Below, piece by piece: positions 12,435 through 21,438 of a stretch of 64,000 nucleotides of DNA. Origin of the DNA: Cladorhizidae sp. MBARI D1340-BT2 (lineage: Eukaryota; Porifera; Demospongiae; Poecilosclerida; Cladorhizidae); the NCBI GenBank assembly GCA_028752905.1, contig JAQNBH010000003.1, positions 23,933,989-23,997,988 of the forward strand, written 5' to 3'. The notes under the pieces are model-generated. The model saw nothing but the letters and a program-made list of their open reading frames with translations. It was not told where the DNA came from and did not search any database. Both the position numbers and the translations under genes were made by a program. How positions within the stretch are numbered: the first letter of the stretch is position 1; every line of letters begins with the position of its first letter.

Positions 12435-15092
12435 ATGAGAAACATATAGACCAAATTAGGGCAAATATCAAGATAGAGAACACATAATGAAACCTATCAT
12501 TCGAATCATATCAAGTCCATTACAGTGAAGTTTGCAGAATATTATGGATGTTTGATATCAACAGAGAGCACAGAGAGAGTCCTATCTTAATAGCTATATA
12601 TCAAGTCTATTCAGTGAAGTGTGGATAATCTACGAAGCTAACATGTTTAGCATCAAGTAAGAGTACAATTCATAACTGCCCTAATTAACAAGACCAAAGT
12701 CCCAGATTTTGTCAACTGATAGAGAAGGCCCTTATCTGCAACATGTGAACAGATTATCAATAAATGCAGTGGTTTTTCACTGGCAGGCCACCGCTTTGGC
12801 AACTGGAAAACGCCAGGAAAAATCCCAAACCTTACCACTTCAAATCACCATAACTTGCTAATACTTAGAGTACTCAAAATTTTGGCACGTACAAAAGACA
12901 GATAATTAGAAGGGCTATCCGGTGATATAAAAATTATCTTTTTGGGGTAAAGTGTAGAAAAGTTATGAGCTTCACGGCCAAAAAAAACAATATTTTTTGG
13001 GGGGGGAATGAGAAACATATAGACCAAATTAGGGCAAATATCAAGATAGAGAACACATAATGAAACCTATCATTCGAATCATATCAAGTCCATTATAGTG
13101 AAGTTTGCAGAATATTATGGATGTTTGATATCAACAGAGAGCACAGAGAGAGACCTATCTTAATAGCTATATATCAAGTTTATTCAGTGAAGTGTGGAGA
13201 ATCTATGAAGCTAACCTGTTTAGCATCAAGCGAGAGCAGAGAGAAACCTATCTTGTGATTCTATCAAGTCCATTACTGTGAAGTATGCAGAATATACGGA
13301 TGTTTGGTATCAAGAGAGAGAACAGAGAGAGGCCTACCTTTAGAGCTATATATCAAGTCTATTCAGTGAAGTGTGGAGAATCTATGAAGCTAACATATTT
13401 AGCTCAAGATAGAGAACACTGAGAGATACCTATCTTGCAAGTCCATTACAGTGAAGTGTGCAGAATATATGGATGCTTGGTATCAAGAGAGAGCACTTGG
13501 AGAGTCCTATCTTAATAGCTATATATCAAGTCTATTCAGTGAAGTGTGGATAATCTACGAAGCTAACATGTTTAGCATCAAGTAAGAGTACAATTCATAA
13601 CTGCCCTAATTAACAAGACCAAATTCTCAGATTTTGTCAACTGATAGAGAAGGCCCTTATCTGCAACATGTGAACAGATTATCAATAAATGCATTGTTTT
13701 TTCACTGGCAGGCCACCGCTTTGGCAACTGGAAAACGCCAGGAAAAATCCCAAACCTTACCACTTCAAATCACCATAACTTGCTAATACTTAGAGTACTC
13801 AAAATATTGGCACGTACAAAAGACAGATAATTAGAAGGGCTATCCGATGATATAAAAATTATCTTTTAGGGGTAAAGTGTAGAAAAGTTATGAGCTTCAC
13901 GGCAAAAAACCCCAATATTTTTGGGGGGAAAATGAGAAACATATAGACCAAATTAGGGCAAATATCAAGATAGAGAACACATAATGAAACCTATCATTCG
14001 AATCATATCAAGTCCATTACAGTGAAGTTTGCAGAATATTATGGATGTTTGATATCAACAGAGAGCACAGAGAGAGACCTATCTTAATAGCTATATATCA
14101 AGTTTATTCAGTGAAGTGTGGAGAATCTATGAAGCTAACCTGTTTAGCATCAAGAGAGAGCAGAGAGAAACCTATCTTGTGATTCTATCAAGTCCATTAC
14201 TGTGAAGTATGCAGAATATACGGATGTTTGGTATCAAGAGAGAGAACAGAGAGAGGCCTACCTTTAGAGCTATATATCAAGTCTATTCAGTGAAGTGTGG
14301 AGAATCTATGAAGCTAACATGTTTAGCTCAAGATAGAGAACACTGAGAGATACCTATCTTGCAAGTCCATTACAGTGAAGTGTGCAGAATATATGGATGT
14401 TTGGTATCAAGAGAGAGCACTTGGAGAGTCCTATCTTAATAGCTATATATCAAGTCTATTCAGTGAAGTGTGGATAATCTACGAAGCTAACATGTTTAGC
14501 ATCAAGTAAGAGTACAATTCATAACTGCCCTAATTAACAAGACCAAAGTCCCAGATTTTGTCAACTGATAGAGAAGGCCCTTATCTGCAACATGTGAACA
14601 GATTATCAATAAATGCAGTGGTTTTTCACTGGCAGGCCACCGCTTTGGCAACTGGAAAACGCCAGGAAAAATCCCAAACCTTACCACTTCAAATCACCAT
14701 AACTTGCTAATACTTAGAGTACTCAAAATATTGGCACGTATAAAAGACAGATAATTAGAAGGGCTATCCGGTGATATAAATATTATCTTTTGGGAGTAAA
14801 GTGTAGAAAAGTTATGAGCACCACGGCAAAAAACCGCAATATTTTTGGGGGGAAAATGAGAAACATATAGACCAAATTAGGGCAAATATCAAGATAGAGA
14901 ACACATAATGAAACCTATCATTCGAATCATATCAAGTCCATTACAGTGAAGTGTGCAGAATATTATGGATGTTTGACATCAACAGAGAGCACAGAGAGAG
15001 ACCTATCTTAATAGCTATATATCAAGTTTATTCAGTGAAGTGTGGAGAATCTATGAAGCTAACTTGTTTAGCATCAAGAGAGAGCAGAGAGA

Positions 15093-15097
15093 AACCT
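15093..15097. repeat. Target site duplication, left copy (AACCT)
   Basis: AACCT directly before the TG of the left LTR repeats exactly at 21973-21977. The uninterrupted satellite reads gagaAACCTatcttg with a single copy. Confidence 0.95.
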
Positions 15098-15631
15098 TGT
15101 TCTGGCCTGCTTTTCCCTTCGTGATTGCTGAACAGGCGGTCAGAGCATGAGCTGTGGTGAACCGACTAACAACTGTTTTGATGAGGGTTGTAAGGCCTCC
15201 AATTGTTAGGGCTCGGAATGTGGAGTAGTTCTGCGGTGCTAAGATGCAAAAAGGGGTGTGAGTGTATCTCTCTCCAAGTCAGTGGCTGGCTTCTAGGCTC
15301 GCTTTGACTGGTCTTCTTACTTAATACCCCAAACAGTGACTGGTTTCGAGACTCGTTTTGAGTGGTTTGTAAATAAGTAATAGCATAAGTTCAAGACTCG
15401 GATACATACTAAATTGTGATGTGCGGCTGCTGAGCTTATATACTGCAGCAGTCCCGCAAGGTTGCTGTGGGTATAGGTTATGAATATGTTTACATGTGAA
15501 TGGTAGGAATAGGTGTCTATTGGTGACAATGAAAGTTCACACATGCATGGCTGGGTAATATAATGTTTCTAAAATACATAGAATAAGTTCCTGTGTTCTC
15601 TCTCTCTAGCTCTGTGGACCAGGCGCGTCCA
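15098..15631 (-). repeat. 3' LTR (534 bp)
   Basis: On the plus strand it runs from tgttctggcc to gcgcgtcca; in element sense it begins TGGACGCG and ends CCAGAACA. It differs from the other LTR at one position: T at 15489 versus A at 21830. It contains the last seven codons and the stop of gag-pol. A 75-codon ATG frame (15317-15544) spans the promoter-like region and is probably not a gene. I saw no AATAAA in element sense. Confidence 0.95.
15435..15442 (-). promoter_or_regulatory. TATA-box-like motif of the 3' LTR
   Basis: Identical to the motif in the 5' LTR (TATATAAG on the minus strand). In this position it would drive transcription out of the element into the satellite on the minus strand, if active. 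Confidence 0.5.
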
Positions 15632-18600
15632 TCCTCCCGGGGCGAGAAAGCTGCTCCTCCTCTGGAATGATGACTGCCAACTTCACAATAGGTCTCTTGT
15701 GGGTGCCACATGAAGGTCCTCGCACTGTGGCTGTCCTCACGTACCCGTCTTTTCCTGGATGCACCTCGATCACTCTGGCGAGTGGCCATTGATTTACAAA
15801 TAGGAATTTATCCTTTACCAAGACAACATCTCCGACTCTCACGTTCCTGGTTGGCTGAGTCCATTTGTTGTATCGGTTGAGATTGGTCAGATATGTAGTG
15901 GTCCACTGGTTCCAGAACTGTTCCGTCAGCCTGCGGCAGTGGTTCCACTTCGCTCTCTGTGTCTGTGTCCCAAGTCCTAACACTTGTGAAATGTCAGGTA
16001 ATGCTGACAAGGGACGTCCGACCAGGAAGTGTCCTGGGGTCAGTACTAGATCCCTGTCCGCATCTTGCGTGTTCATGGGGACGAGAGGGCGGCTGTTCAG
16101 AATGCATTCAACCTGTGTCAAGAAAGTGCTGAGCCGTTCATAGGTCAGTGACGCACTTCCTGTGATTGCTTTCAGTAGGGTCTTTGTGCTCTTTATATTA
16201 CTCTCCCAGAGCCCGCCAAAGTGAGGCGCTAGCTCCGGGATGTGGCTCCAGGTCACTCTTTGATCAGTCAGGTATCGCTGTACTTGATCATTGTCTGCCA
16301 TGGTGTTCAGAGCATCGTAAGCTTGTTCGAGGCTCCTGTTGGCGCCCACAAAGTTGGTCCCATTGTCTGAATAGATGCGGATTGGCAGACCTCGTCGACT
16401 GACGAATCGGTGTAGCGTGGCCATGAAGGCTTCAGTCGAAAGGTCCGAAACTGCTTCCAGGTGTATAGCTTTGGTGGACATGCATACGAACAGACAGATG
16501 TATGCTTTCTCCAGTCGTGGTTTTCGTGGATTTCCTGACTTAAGAGTCATTGGTCCGGCCAGGTCGACTCCCACATGGCTGAATGCAGGGGATCGAGTGG
16601 CTCGTTGTACAGGAAGCTGTCCCATAAGTTGTATAGCCCTTCTGACATAGGTCTTCCTGCATGGCACGCATCGATTTGTGACATGTCTTGCCAGGGCTCT
16701 GGCTCCTATGACGTGGTATCTCTGTGATAGAGCGTGTAGGAGTGCTGACTGTCCCACGTGATGATTGGAGAGGTGTAGGTCTCTCACGATTAGGTGGGTT
16801 AGCATACTTTTCTTAGGCAGGATCCTGGGGTGCTTGGTCATTTCTGGTAGCTCAGATTTGTCCAGACGTCCTCCGACCACCAAGGTTCCTTCACTGTCCA
16901 GAATGGGGTGGAGTGAGATGAGTGTGCTTTTAGGAGAGAGCTCCTTCATTTCCCTTAATGCTGTTAGTTCGGCGGGGAAGTATCGGTGCTGCACGCTTCG
17001 TACCAGCAGACCCTCGGCTACGTCCAACTCGAGTGCAGTGAGTCTGCTCTCTAGGTTTCGCCGGGAAGAGTCCTTCTGCTTGGCGTTGTCTATGAATCGC
17101 TGCTGCCATGCAGTGATTCGTAGGAGCCTCCTAAATGATGAGTACCGCAGTGGTGGTTCCGTTGGAGTGATCTTCCGTGTGGTGAAAGCGGTGAATTCCT
17201 TCTTTATCTCCGTTATGGAGACAGTCTGGTCCTTGGGTCGCTTGGGCCAGTTGCTTGGGTCTTGGCTCAGCCATGGTGGACCGTTCCACCAGAGCTGGTG
17301 TTGCGTCAGTTCTTTGGGCATCAGTCCGCGGGAGGCTGCATCTGCCGGGTTGTCGGCTGTCGGTATGTGTCTCCACTGACTGGCTGGTAACTGCTGGGTG
17401 ATGGTGGCCACTCTGTTGGCAACGTACACCTTTAGTTTCCCTGGCTCCTGGTTGAGCCAACCGAGAACGATGGTTGAGTCGGTCCAGGCGTAAATCTGTT
17501 CCGGCTGCATGTCTAGAGTGTCTGCCGTGTTGCTCATCAGCTTGCTCAGGAGTAGAGCTCCACAAAGTTCCAGTTTTGGAACTGTGACGGGTGTGGTTGG
17601 GGCAACCTTGGTTTTAGCAGTGACAAGTGTCACAGATACGCTTGTGTCCTCGTAGAAGGTTCGTAAGTATACGACTCCTCCATAAGCCTTTTCCGAAGCA
17701 TCGGAAAATCCATGCAGTTGCGTGTATCGCTCTGGTTTGAATGAGGTATGGTGACATCTGGGAATTGGATGTCTTGTGATGAGAGGTAGCTCCTCTGTCC
17801 ACTGATTCCATCGAGTAGTGATGGATTCGGGTATGGTGTCGTCCCAGTCAAAATCTTGGATCCATATGTCCTGGAGCAACAATTTGGCCACCACCATTGC
17901 TGGGGCGAACCAGCCCATGACGTCGTAGGTCTTGGCGAGGTCAGATGATACTTGACGTTTAGTAGCTCTTCTGTCTTTACCCAGTTCGGGAGTAGAGACG
18001 TACATATTGTCACTGCGGGTATCCCAGTGGATGCCGAGAGTCTTTTGGCATCGGTTGGGAGTAAGGACCGCGATGTCCTGTTCTTCTTCCCGTAGCTCGC
18101 TGGGGATGGATTCCTGAAGTTCTTGGGAGTTGCTTCTCCACTTGCGGAGGTTCATTTTTCCTTTCTTGAGGAGGTCATTCAGTTGCACTCGAATTTCCAT
18201 TGCTTGTTCCACAGTTGCTGCACCAGTCAGACAGTCGTCCACGTAGAATTCCTGCCTGATGATCCGTGCTGCTGTGGGATGGTCTTTCTCGTGGTCCAGT
18301 GCTAGTTGGAGAAGAGTCTGGGTAGCCAGAAACGGAGAAGAGGTGACACCAAATGTCACGCGCGTCATTCGCCAGGTCTGGAACTGATCTTGCTCGTTCT
18401 TCCAAAGGAATCGGTGCAAGTCCCTGTCTTCATTATGTAATCCAATTTCTCTGAACATTTTGGATATGTCCGCCGTTATACCAATGTTGTGGCGACGGAA
18501 CTTCAGAATGATTGCTGTTGTCCGTGGATACTGATTCGGTCCAACCAGCAACGTGTCGTTAAGAGAGAGTCCGTTACTGGTCCTGGCCGATGCATCGAAC

Positions 18601-21179
18601 ACGATGCGAAGCTTGGTCGTAGTGCTGCTGTCTTTTACCACGCCATGCATTGGCAGGTAATAGCATCGGTTGTCTGGTCTGTTCAGGTCGGAGTCTGGTA
18701 CTATCTCCGCATGGTGCAGTGCTCCGTACTCGGCTACGGCTGCCCGGAAGGGTTCCCATTGTCCTTTCTTTACCAGAGACCTCTGATTCTGATTGAATCG
18801 CCTTTCTGCCTGGGTCCTTGATTGACCCAGTTCGGGGGTGGGGAGCTTTCGAGGAAGACGTACTACATATCTTCCGTCCTTCTCTCTGCTGTAGGTCTCT
18901 TGGTAGTGTTTCACCGCGTCTTCTTCATCCTTGCTGAGAGCCAGGTGGTGAGGCTGTATTTCCTCGGACTCCCAGAAGGTGGACGGATTGTATGAGTCCT
19001 CCTGGGCTAGGAAGACTTCAGCTTGTTGTGCACCTCCTCCTCCCTGCACGATCCATCCAAAAATGGTGTCTGCGGCAAGGAACTTGCCATCACTGCTTGC
19101 TCGTGCCTCCGTCTGACCAACGTTGGTCATTGTTGCCGTGACCTCTGATCCTAGTAGGAGGTCGACCCTCCCGGGGCGAGAAAAGGAAGGATCCGCCAAC
19201 TCTAGTCCGGTTAGGAAAGGTAGAGAGGCTGCGTCTGGCAATGGTTCGCTAGGGAGGTCCATGGCTACTGCGTCGGATACGTGGGCAAGGATCGGAATGG
19301 AGTGGGAAAGGTGTTGTCTCATGGGGCGAATGGTCATGGCTGCAATCAGTTCGCACTGCAGGCCGGTGATGTTACCCACTGTGTAGGTGGAGCTATGTTG
19401 TGGCTTTGTGCGAGCTCCTAGCTGCTGCACGAGTCGTGAGGTGGCATAAGAGGCGGAACTGCATACATCTAGGATAGCTCTGGCTTGAACAGTCCGTCCA
19501 TTAGCTTCCACAGTGACTATGGCTGTGGGAAGGATTCCGACCTCTTGGGTAGCATTGGCCAAGTACGTAGTACGGGGGTGGGTGGGTGGGCTGCCCGTGT
19601 TTCCAGCTGAAGGTGCCGCTGCTGTGCCTTCATGAAGGAGGGAATGGTGTTTCCCTTGGCACTCTCGGCACGTCCTGTTGCTGTTGCATTGTTCCACAGT
19701 GTGGCTGTAGCCGAGGCAGTTGAAGCAAAGCTTCAACCTCTCGACTACGTCCCTCCGTTGAGGAATGGTGTCTGCCTGGAATGTGGGGCAGAGAAACATC
19801 GGGTGCCTCTCTACTTTGCACAGTTCGCAGGGTGCTTTTGCCCTCTGTTGATAGGGCTTGTATGGAGTAGCAGCTGCAGACAGGGGCGTAACTTCTGGCT
19901 GCGAAAGATAGACTGGCTGCTTCCATGGCTTGCTGATGATAGGTTCTGGTGCTGTTGGCCTTGGAGTCTTCTTGTCCCTTTGCTTCAGCTCATGTTCATC
20001 TTCGAACTGGGCGGCAGCATCATCTAGGAACTGGACGAACTCCTGGACGGTTGGCACCGTTCTGGATTTGTTGACTGGAGCTCGAGACCATCGCGTTGCA
20101 GGTCTACCCTCCAGTTTCTTTTCCGCTAGGGAGACTATGAAGGCTCCGGCTGTGTTCTGTTTGGTCTTGGTCGCTTCTCTGTCTATGGCCACCACGATTC
20201 TTGATAGTGCACGGAGATCCGTCTCACCCATTCGCTTCCCGTCAGTTAGGGCATTGATGTGGTTGCGGAAGATCAGTCTGGGATTGTCATATAATTTTTT
20301 GAGAACATCGACTATTCCGTCGAAATCTCCTACATCTCCCAGGAAGTTCCGATACTCGGCCATGGCTTCTGGAGTTCTCACAGATCTTTTGAGGTAGAGG
20401 ATTTTGTCTTCCTCTGTCAGGCGCTTGTCCTTGCTGAGGACCGCCTGAAACTCTCTCCAGAACGAGGGCCAGTCTAGTTTGTCTCCGCTAAACTTGGGGA
20501 GAGTGATGTCTGGCAATCGGCTGCGGAGCAGGTCTGCAGCCGAGATGCCAGTGGCTCCGGTAGGTGTTGGTGGTTTTGAGTCAGCTGGGTCCTGAGTGGC
20601 TTTCCATGTAATCCAGAGCTGGGTCATGCGGCTGTCTTGTGACTCCAGCTGTTCTTCGAATTTATCCTCCTCTGATTCTGGGAGGTGGCCACACAGGGTT
20701 TCCACTTCTTTGAGCAGTCGTTGGGCCTCTTGGATCTTTCCTTCCGTTGATTCGTCAGGCCGATCAGCTGTTCTTGTCAGTCGTTCTAACGCTCTCTCCA
20801 TCTTCTTGCTAGCCACTCGTGCTTCTTGCAGGCACCTGGCTTTTCCATCGAGAGTCATCGTTAGTATTATCATTTCTGACGAGCGGTCAGTAACGTCGCA
20901 GAGCTCTTCATGCTCCTTGCCGAAACTGGAAGATTCTAGAGAAGGATCCGCCTCCATGACGACGATGAGTCGCTCATGGTAAAGCTTAAACTCTGTCTGA
21001 TTTTCAGAGATAGACTCCCTGAGGTGCGCCGTCCGAGCTGTGTCCACTTCTGACAGTGGTCCCTCGACCAGTCTCATTATCTGTCGGTGCAGCCTGGTGA
21101 GAGCACCCTTCTTTTGGCCTCTCCTGTTTCTGAGGACTGCTGGGTCGTCCAGATCATTAATCATGGCAGACACAGACAT
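15606..21179 (-). CDS. gag-pol: Gag-pol polyprotein of BEL/Pao retrotransposon (1857 aa)
   Basis: A single uninterrupted frame. The first in-frame ATG is at 21179; a second, five codons on, has a better context (gccATGa). Numbering from the first ATG: a charged helical region at 30-195; a gag core of the DUF1759 type at about 222-374 (LPKFSGDKLDWPSFWREF); three zinc-binding motifs, two CX2CX4HX4C (451-464, 485-498) and CX2CX4HX3H (504-516); an aspartic protease near 552-684 with D-V-C at 571-573; RT with D904 in ADISKMF and YVDD at 979-982; RNase H D1160, E1204, D1234, D1280; integrase zinc site H1469, H1473, C1504, C1507 and catalytic D1539, D1605, E1659; and a DUF5641-type C-terminal domain at 1742-1834. 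Gag and pol share one frame with no shift. The last seven codons and the TAG lie in the 3' LTR. No premature stop is present. The family supplies capsid, processing, reverse transcription and integration functions. Confidence 0.95.
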   Translation of the reverse strand: MSVSAMINDLDDPAVLRNRRGQKKGALTRLHRQIMRLVEGPLSEVDTARTAHLRESISENQTEFKLYHERLIVVMEADPSLESSSFGKEHEELCDVTDRSSEMIILTMTLDGKARCLQEARVASKKMERALERLTRTADRPDESTEGKIQEAQRLLKEVETLCGHLPESEEDKFEEQLESQDSRMTQLWITWKATQDPADSKPPTPTGATGISAADLLRSRLPDITLPKFSGDKLDWPSFWREFQAVLSKDKRLTEEDKILYLKRSVRTPEAMAEYRNFLGDVGDFDGIVDVLKKLYDNPRLIFRNHINALTDGKRMGETDLRALSRIVVAIDREATKTKQNTAGAFIVSLAEKKLEGRPATRWSRAPVNKSRTVPTVQEFVQFLDDAAAQFEDEHELKQRDKKTPRPTAPEPIISKPWKQPVYLSQPEVTPLSAAATPYKPYQQRAKAPCELCKVERHPMFLCPTFQADTIPQRRDVVERLKLCFNCLGYSHTVEQCNSNRTCRECQGKHHSLLHEGTAAAPSAGNTGSPPTHPRTTYLANATQEVGILPTAIVTVEANGRTVQARAILDVCSSASYATSRLVQQLGARTKPQHSSTYTVGNITGLQCELIAAMTIRPMRQHLSHSIPILAHVSDAVAMDLPSEPLPDAASLPFLTGLELADPSFSRPGRVDLLLGSEVTATMTNVGQTEARASSDGKFLAADTIFGWIVQGGGGAQQAEVFLAQEDSYNPSTFWESEEIQPHHLALSKDEEDAVKHYQETYSREKDGRYVVRLPRKLPTPELGQSRTQAERRFNQNQRSLVKKGQWEPFRAAVAEYGALHHAEIVPDSDLNRPDNRCYYLPMHGVVKDSSTTTKLRIVFDASARTSNGLSLNDTLLVGPNQYPRTTAIILKFRRHNIGITADISKMFREIGLHNEDRDLHRFLWKNEQDQFQTWRMTRVTFGVTSSPFLATQTLLQLALDHEKDHPTAARIIRQEFYVDDCLTGAATVEQAMEIRVQLNDLLKKGKMNLRKWRSNSQELQESIPSELREEEQDIAVLTPNRCQKTLGIHWDTRSDNMYVSTPELGKDRRATKRQVSSDLAKTYDVMGWFAPAMVVAKLLLQDIWIQDFDWDDTIPESITTRWNQWTEELPLITRHPIPRCHHTSFKPERYTQLHGFSDASEKAYGGVVYLRTFYEDTSVSVTLVTAKTKVAPTTPVTVPKLELCGALLLSKLMSNTADTLDMQPEQIYAWTDSTIVLGWLNQEPGKLKVYVANRVATITQQLPASQWRHIPTADNPADAASRGLMPKELTQHQLWWNGPPWLSQDPSNWPKRPKDQTVSITEIKKEFTAFTTRKITPTEPPLRYSSFRRLLRITAWQQRFIDNAKQKDSSRRNLESRLTALELDVAEGLLVRSVQHRYFPAELTALREMKELSPKSTLISLHPILDSEGTLVVGGRLDKSELPEMTKHPRILPKKSMLTHLIVRDLHLSNHHVGQSALLHALSQRYHVIGARALARHVTNRCVPCRKTYVRRAIQLMGQLPVQRATRSPAFSHVGVDLAGPMTLKSGNPRKPRLEKAYICLFVCMSTKAIHLEAVSDLSTEAFMATLHRFVSRRGLPIRIYSDNGTNFVGANRSLEQAYDALNTMADNDQVQRYLTDQRVTWSHIPELAPHFGGLWESNIKSTKTLLKAITGSASLTYERLSTFLTQVECILNSRPLVPMNTQDADRDLVLTPGHFLVGRPLSALPDISQVLGLGTQTQRAKWNHCRRLTEQFWNQWTTTYLTNLNRYNKWTQPTRNVRVGDVVLVKDKFLFVNQWPLARVIEVHPGKDGYVRTATVRGPSCGTHKRPIVKLAVIIPEEEQLSRPGRMDAPGPQS
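15632..15638 (-). promoter_or_regulatory. Polypurine tract before the 3' LTR
   Basis: The minus strand reads GGGAGGA immediately before TGGACGCG of the LTR, preceded by cgcccc. It is short, but it is in the expected place for plus-strand priming. It lies inside the coding frame (codons for G-R-M). Confidence 0.7.
15678..15956 (-). other. Integrase C-terminal extension (DUF5641 type)
   Basis: The region from KWNHCRRLTEQFW through VRVGDVVLVKD and WPLARVIEVHPGKDG has the pattern of the domain found at the end of BEL/Pao pol. It is thought to contribute to DNA or chromatin binding. The protein continues about 23 residues past it, to the stop in the LTR. Confidence 0.85.
16083..16805 (-). other. 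Integrase: zinc-binding and catalytic domains
   Basis: An HX3H-X30-CX2C zinc site (DLHLSNHHVG to RCVPCRK) is followed by the core with D in HVGVDLAGPM, D in IYSDNGTNF and E in GGLWESNIK. The last two are separated by 53 residues. The catalytic D-D-E triad is complete. Confidence 0.93.
17322..17726 (-). other. RNase H domain
   Basis: Motifs LHGFSDASEKAYGG (D), VPKLELCGA (E), AWTDSTIVLGWL (D) and TADNPADAASRG (D) form the complete DEDD set expected of BEL/Pao RNase H. It removes the RNA strand after minus-strand synthesis. The segment between RT and RNase H corresponds to the region often labelled peptidase A17 in protein databases. Confidence 0.9.
18093..18695 (-). other. Reverse transcriptase domain
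   Basis: Motifs in order: KLRIVFDAS, ADISKMF (catalytic Asp), RVTFGVTSSPF and YVDD (two catalytic Asp). All three catalytic aspartates are present. Edges are approximate. Confidence 0.93.
19128..19526 (-). other. Aspartic protease domain with D-V-C active-site motif
   Basis: The segment TAIVTVEANGRTVQARAILD leads into VCSSASYAT, and RVDLLLGSEV follows about 100 residues later, as in the DUF1758-type proteases of BEL/Pao. The usual D-S/T-G reads D-V-C here (Cys codon at 19461-19463). The position of the catalytic Asp is retained. Related elements vary at this triplet, so loss of function cannot be assumed. Confidence 0.8.
19632..19829 (-). other. Zinc knuckles of gag (nucleocapsid)
   Basis: Three clustered motifs: CELC-KVER-H-PMFL-C, CFNC-LGYS-H-TVEQ-C and CREC-QGKH-H-SLL-H. 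The third, with a final H, is common in BEL/Pao gag. They would bind the element RNA. All metal ligands are present. Confidence 0.9.
20058..20516 (-). other. Gag core domain (DUF1759 type) within gag-pol
   Basis: The signature LPKFSGDKLDWPSFWREF followed by a helix-rich segment with ILYLKRSV is characteristic of the DUF1759 gag region of Pao-type elements. It is the likely capsid part. Upstream, about 20598-21095 codes for a charged, probably coiled-coil region. Edges are approximate. Confidence 0.85.
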
Positions 21180-21438
21180 ATCTGACAGCGAATTGTCCAC
21201 AGAGCTGGTGTGATACGGTGATAGGTCAAAGAGACCCTTTTCTTTGTTGCTGATAGGAGTGGACCTCGGGGTTGTGAAGTCGTCGTCCGTCTTGTTGCAA
21301 GGGTCCCTAGGGAGCTTCCCTGCTGATGCTGAGAGTCTGGTCAAACCTCGTTTGTAGTGTAGTTTACACTGTCTTTGGAGGGAACCTCGGTGTAGTGATG
21401 GGATCTGCTTGTTCAGATATCCGGCTCGAAGGACCAAA
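21180..21438 (-). other. Leader between 5' LTR and the gag-pol ATG
   Basis: This 259-bp stretch holds the primer-binding site and an untranslated leader. The gag-pol reading frame is open through all of it, back to the LTR edge, but it contains no in-frame ATG. I therefore treat it as leader. The upstream openness could be chance, or an N-terminal extension using a non-AUG start, which cannot be judged here. Confidence 0.7.
21420..21436 (-). promoter_or_regulatory. Primer-binding site, tRNA-Tyr type
   Basis: The minus strand reads TGGTCCTTCGAGCCGGA, 2 nt after the LTR. This 17-nt string is complementary to CCA plus the 3' acceptor and T-arm end of animal tRNA-Tyr(GTA), whose acceptor starts CCTTCGA. 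The match ends at the next base. It would prime minus-strand DNA synthesis. Confidence 0.85.

Larger units (their letters stand above)
1..15097. repeat. Satellite array, left flank of the retrotransposon
   Basis: Head-to-tail satellite units cover this whole stretch with nothing between them. A conserved 186-bp segment marks each unit and recurs at 216, 1141, 2065, 2987, 3909, 4833, 5755, 6677, 7249, 8171, 9093, 9665, 10587, 11509, 12081, 12653, 13578 and 14502. Spacing is 922-925 bp for long units and 572 bp for short units. Units are nearly identical; differences are scattered single bases plus a variable junction at the unit end. Positions 15093-15097 (AACCT) are the target site of the inserted element. 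No host gene is visible: the short open frames that recur here begin with GTG or TTG codons and repeat only because the units repeat. Confidence 0.97.

Noticed and set aside
1..15097. Regularly spaced repeats as a CRISPR array
   Set aside because: Repeats are contiguous, long and without unique spacers of constant length; there are no cas genes, and the context is an animal genome.
15317..15544. A 75-codon ATG frame in each LTR (also 21658-21885)
   Set aside because: It crosses the TATA motif and the inferred transcription start, so it would not lie on a normal transcript. No domain is recognisable, and it is present twice only because the LTR is.
16765..17379. Plus-strand open frames across the element (for example 16765-17379, 19930-20397, 20596-20982)
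   Set aside because: These are shadows of the gag-pol frame on the opposite strand, with no domains of their own.
15606..21437. Env or other accessory gene in the retrotransposon
   Set aside because: Pol runs directly into the 3' LTR and there is no space or frame for an additional gene.
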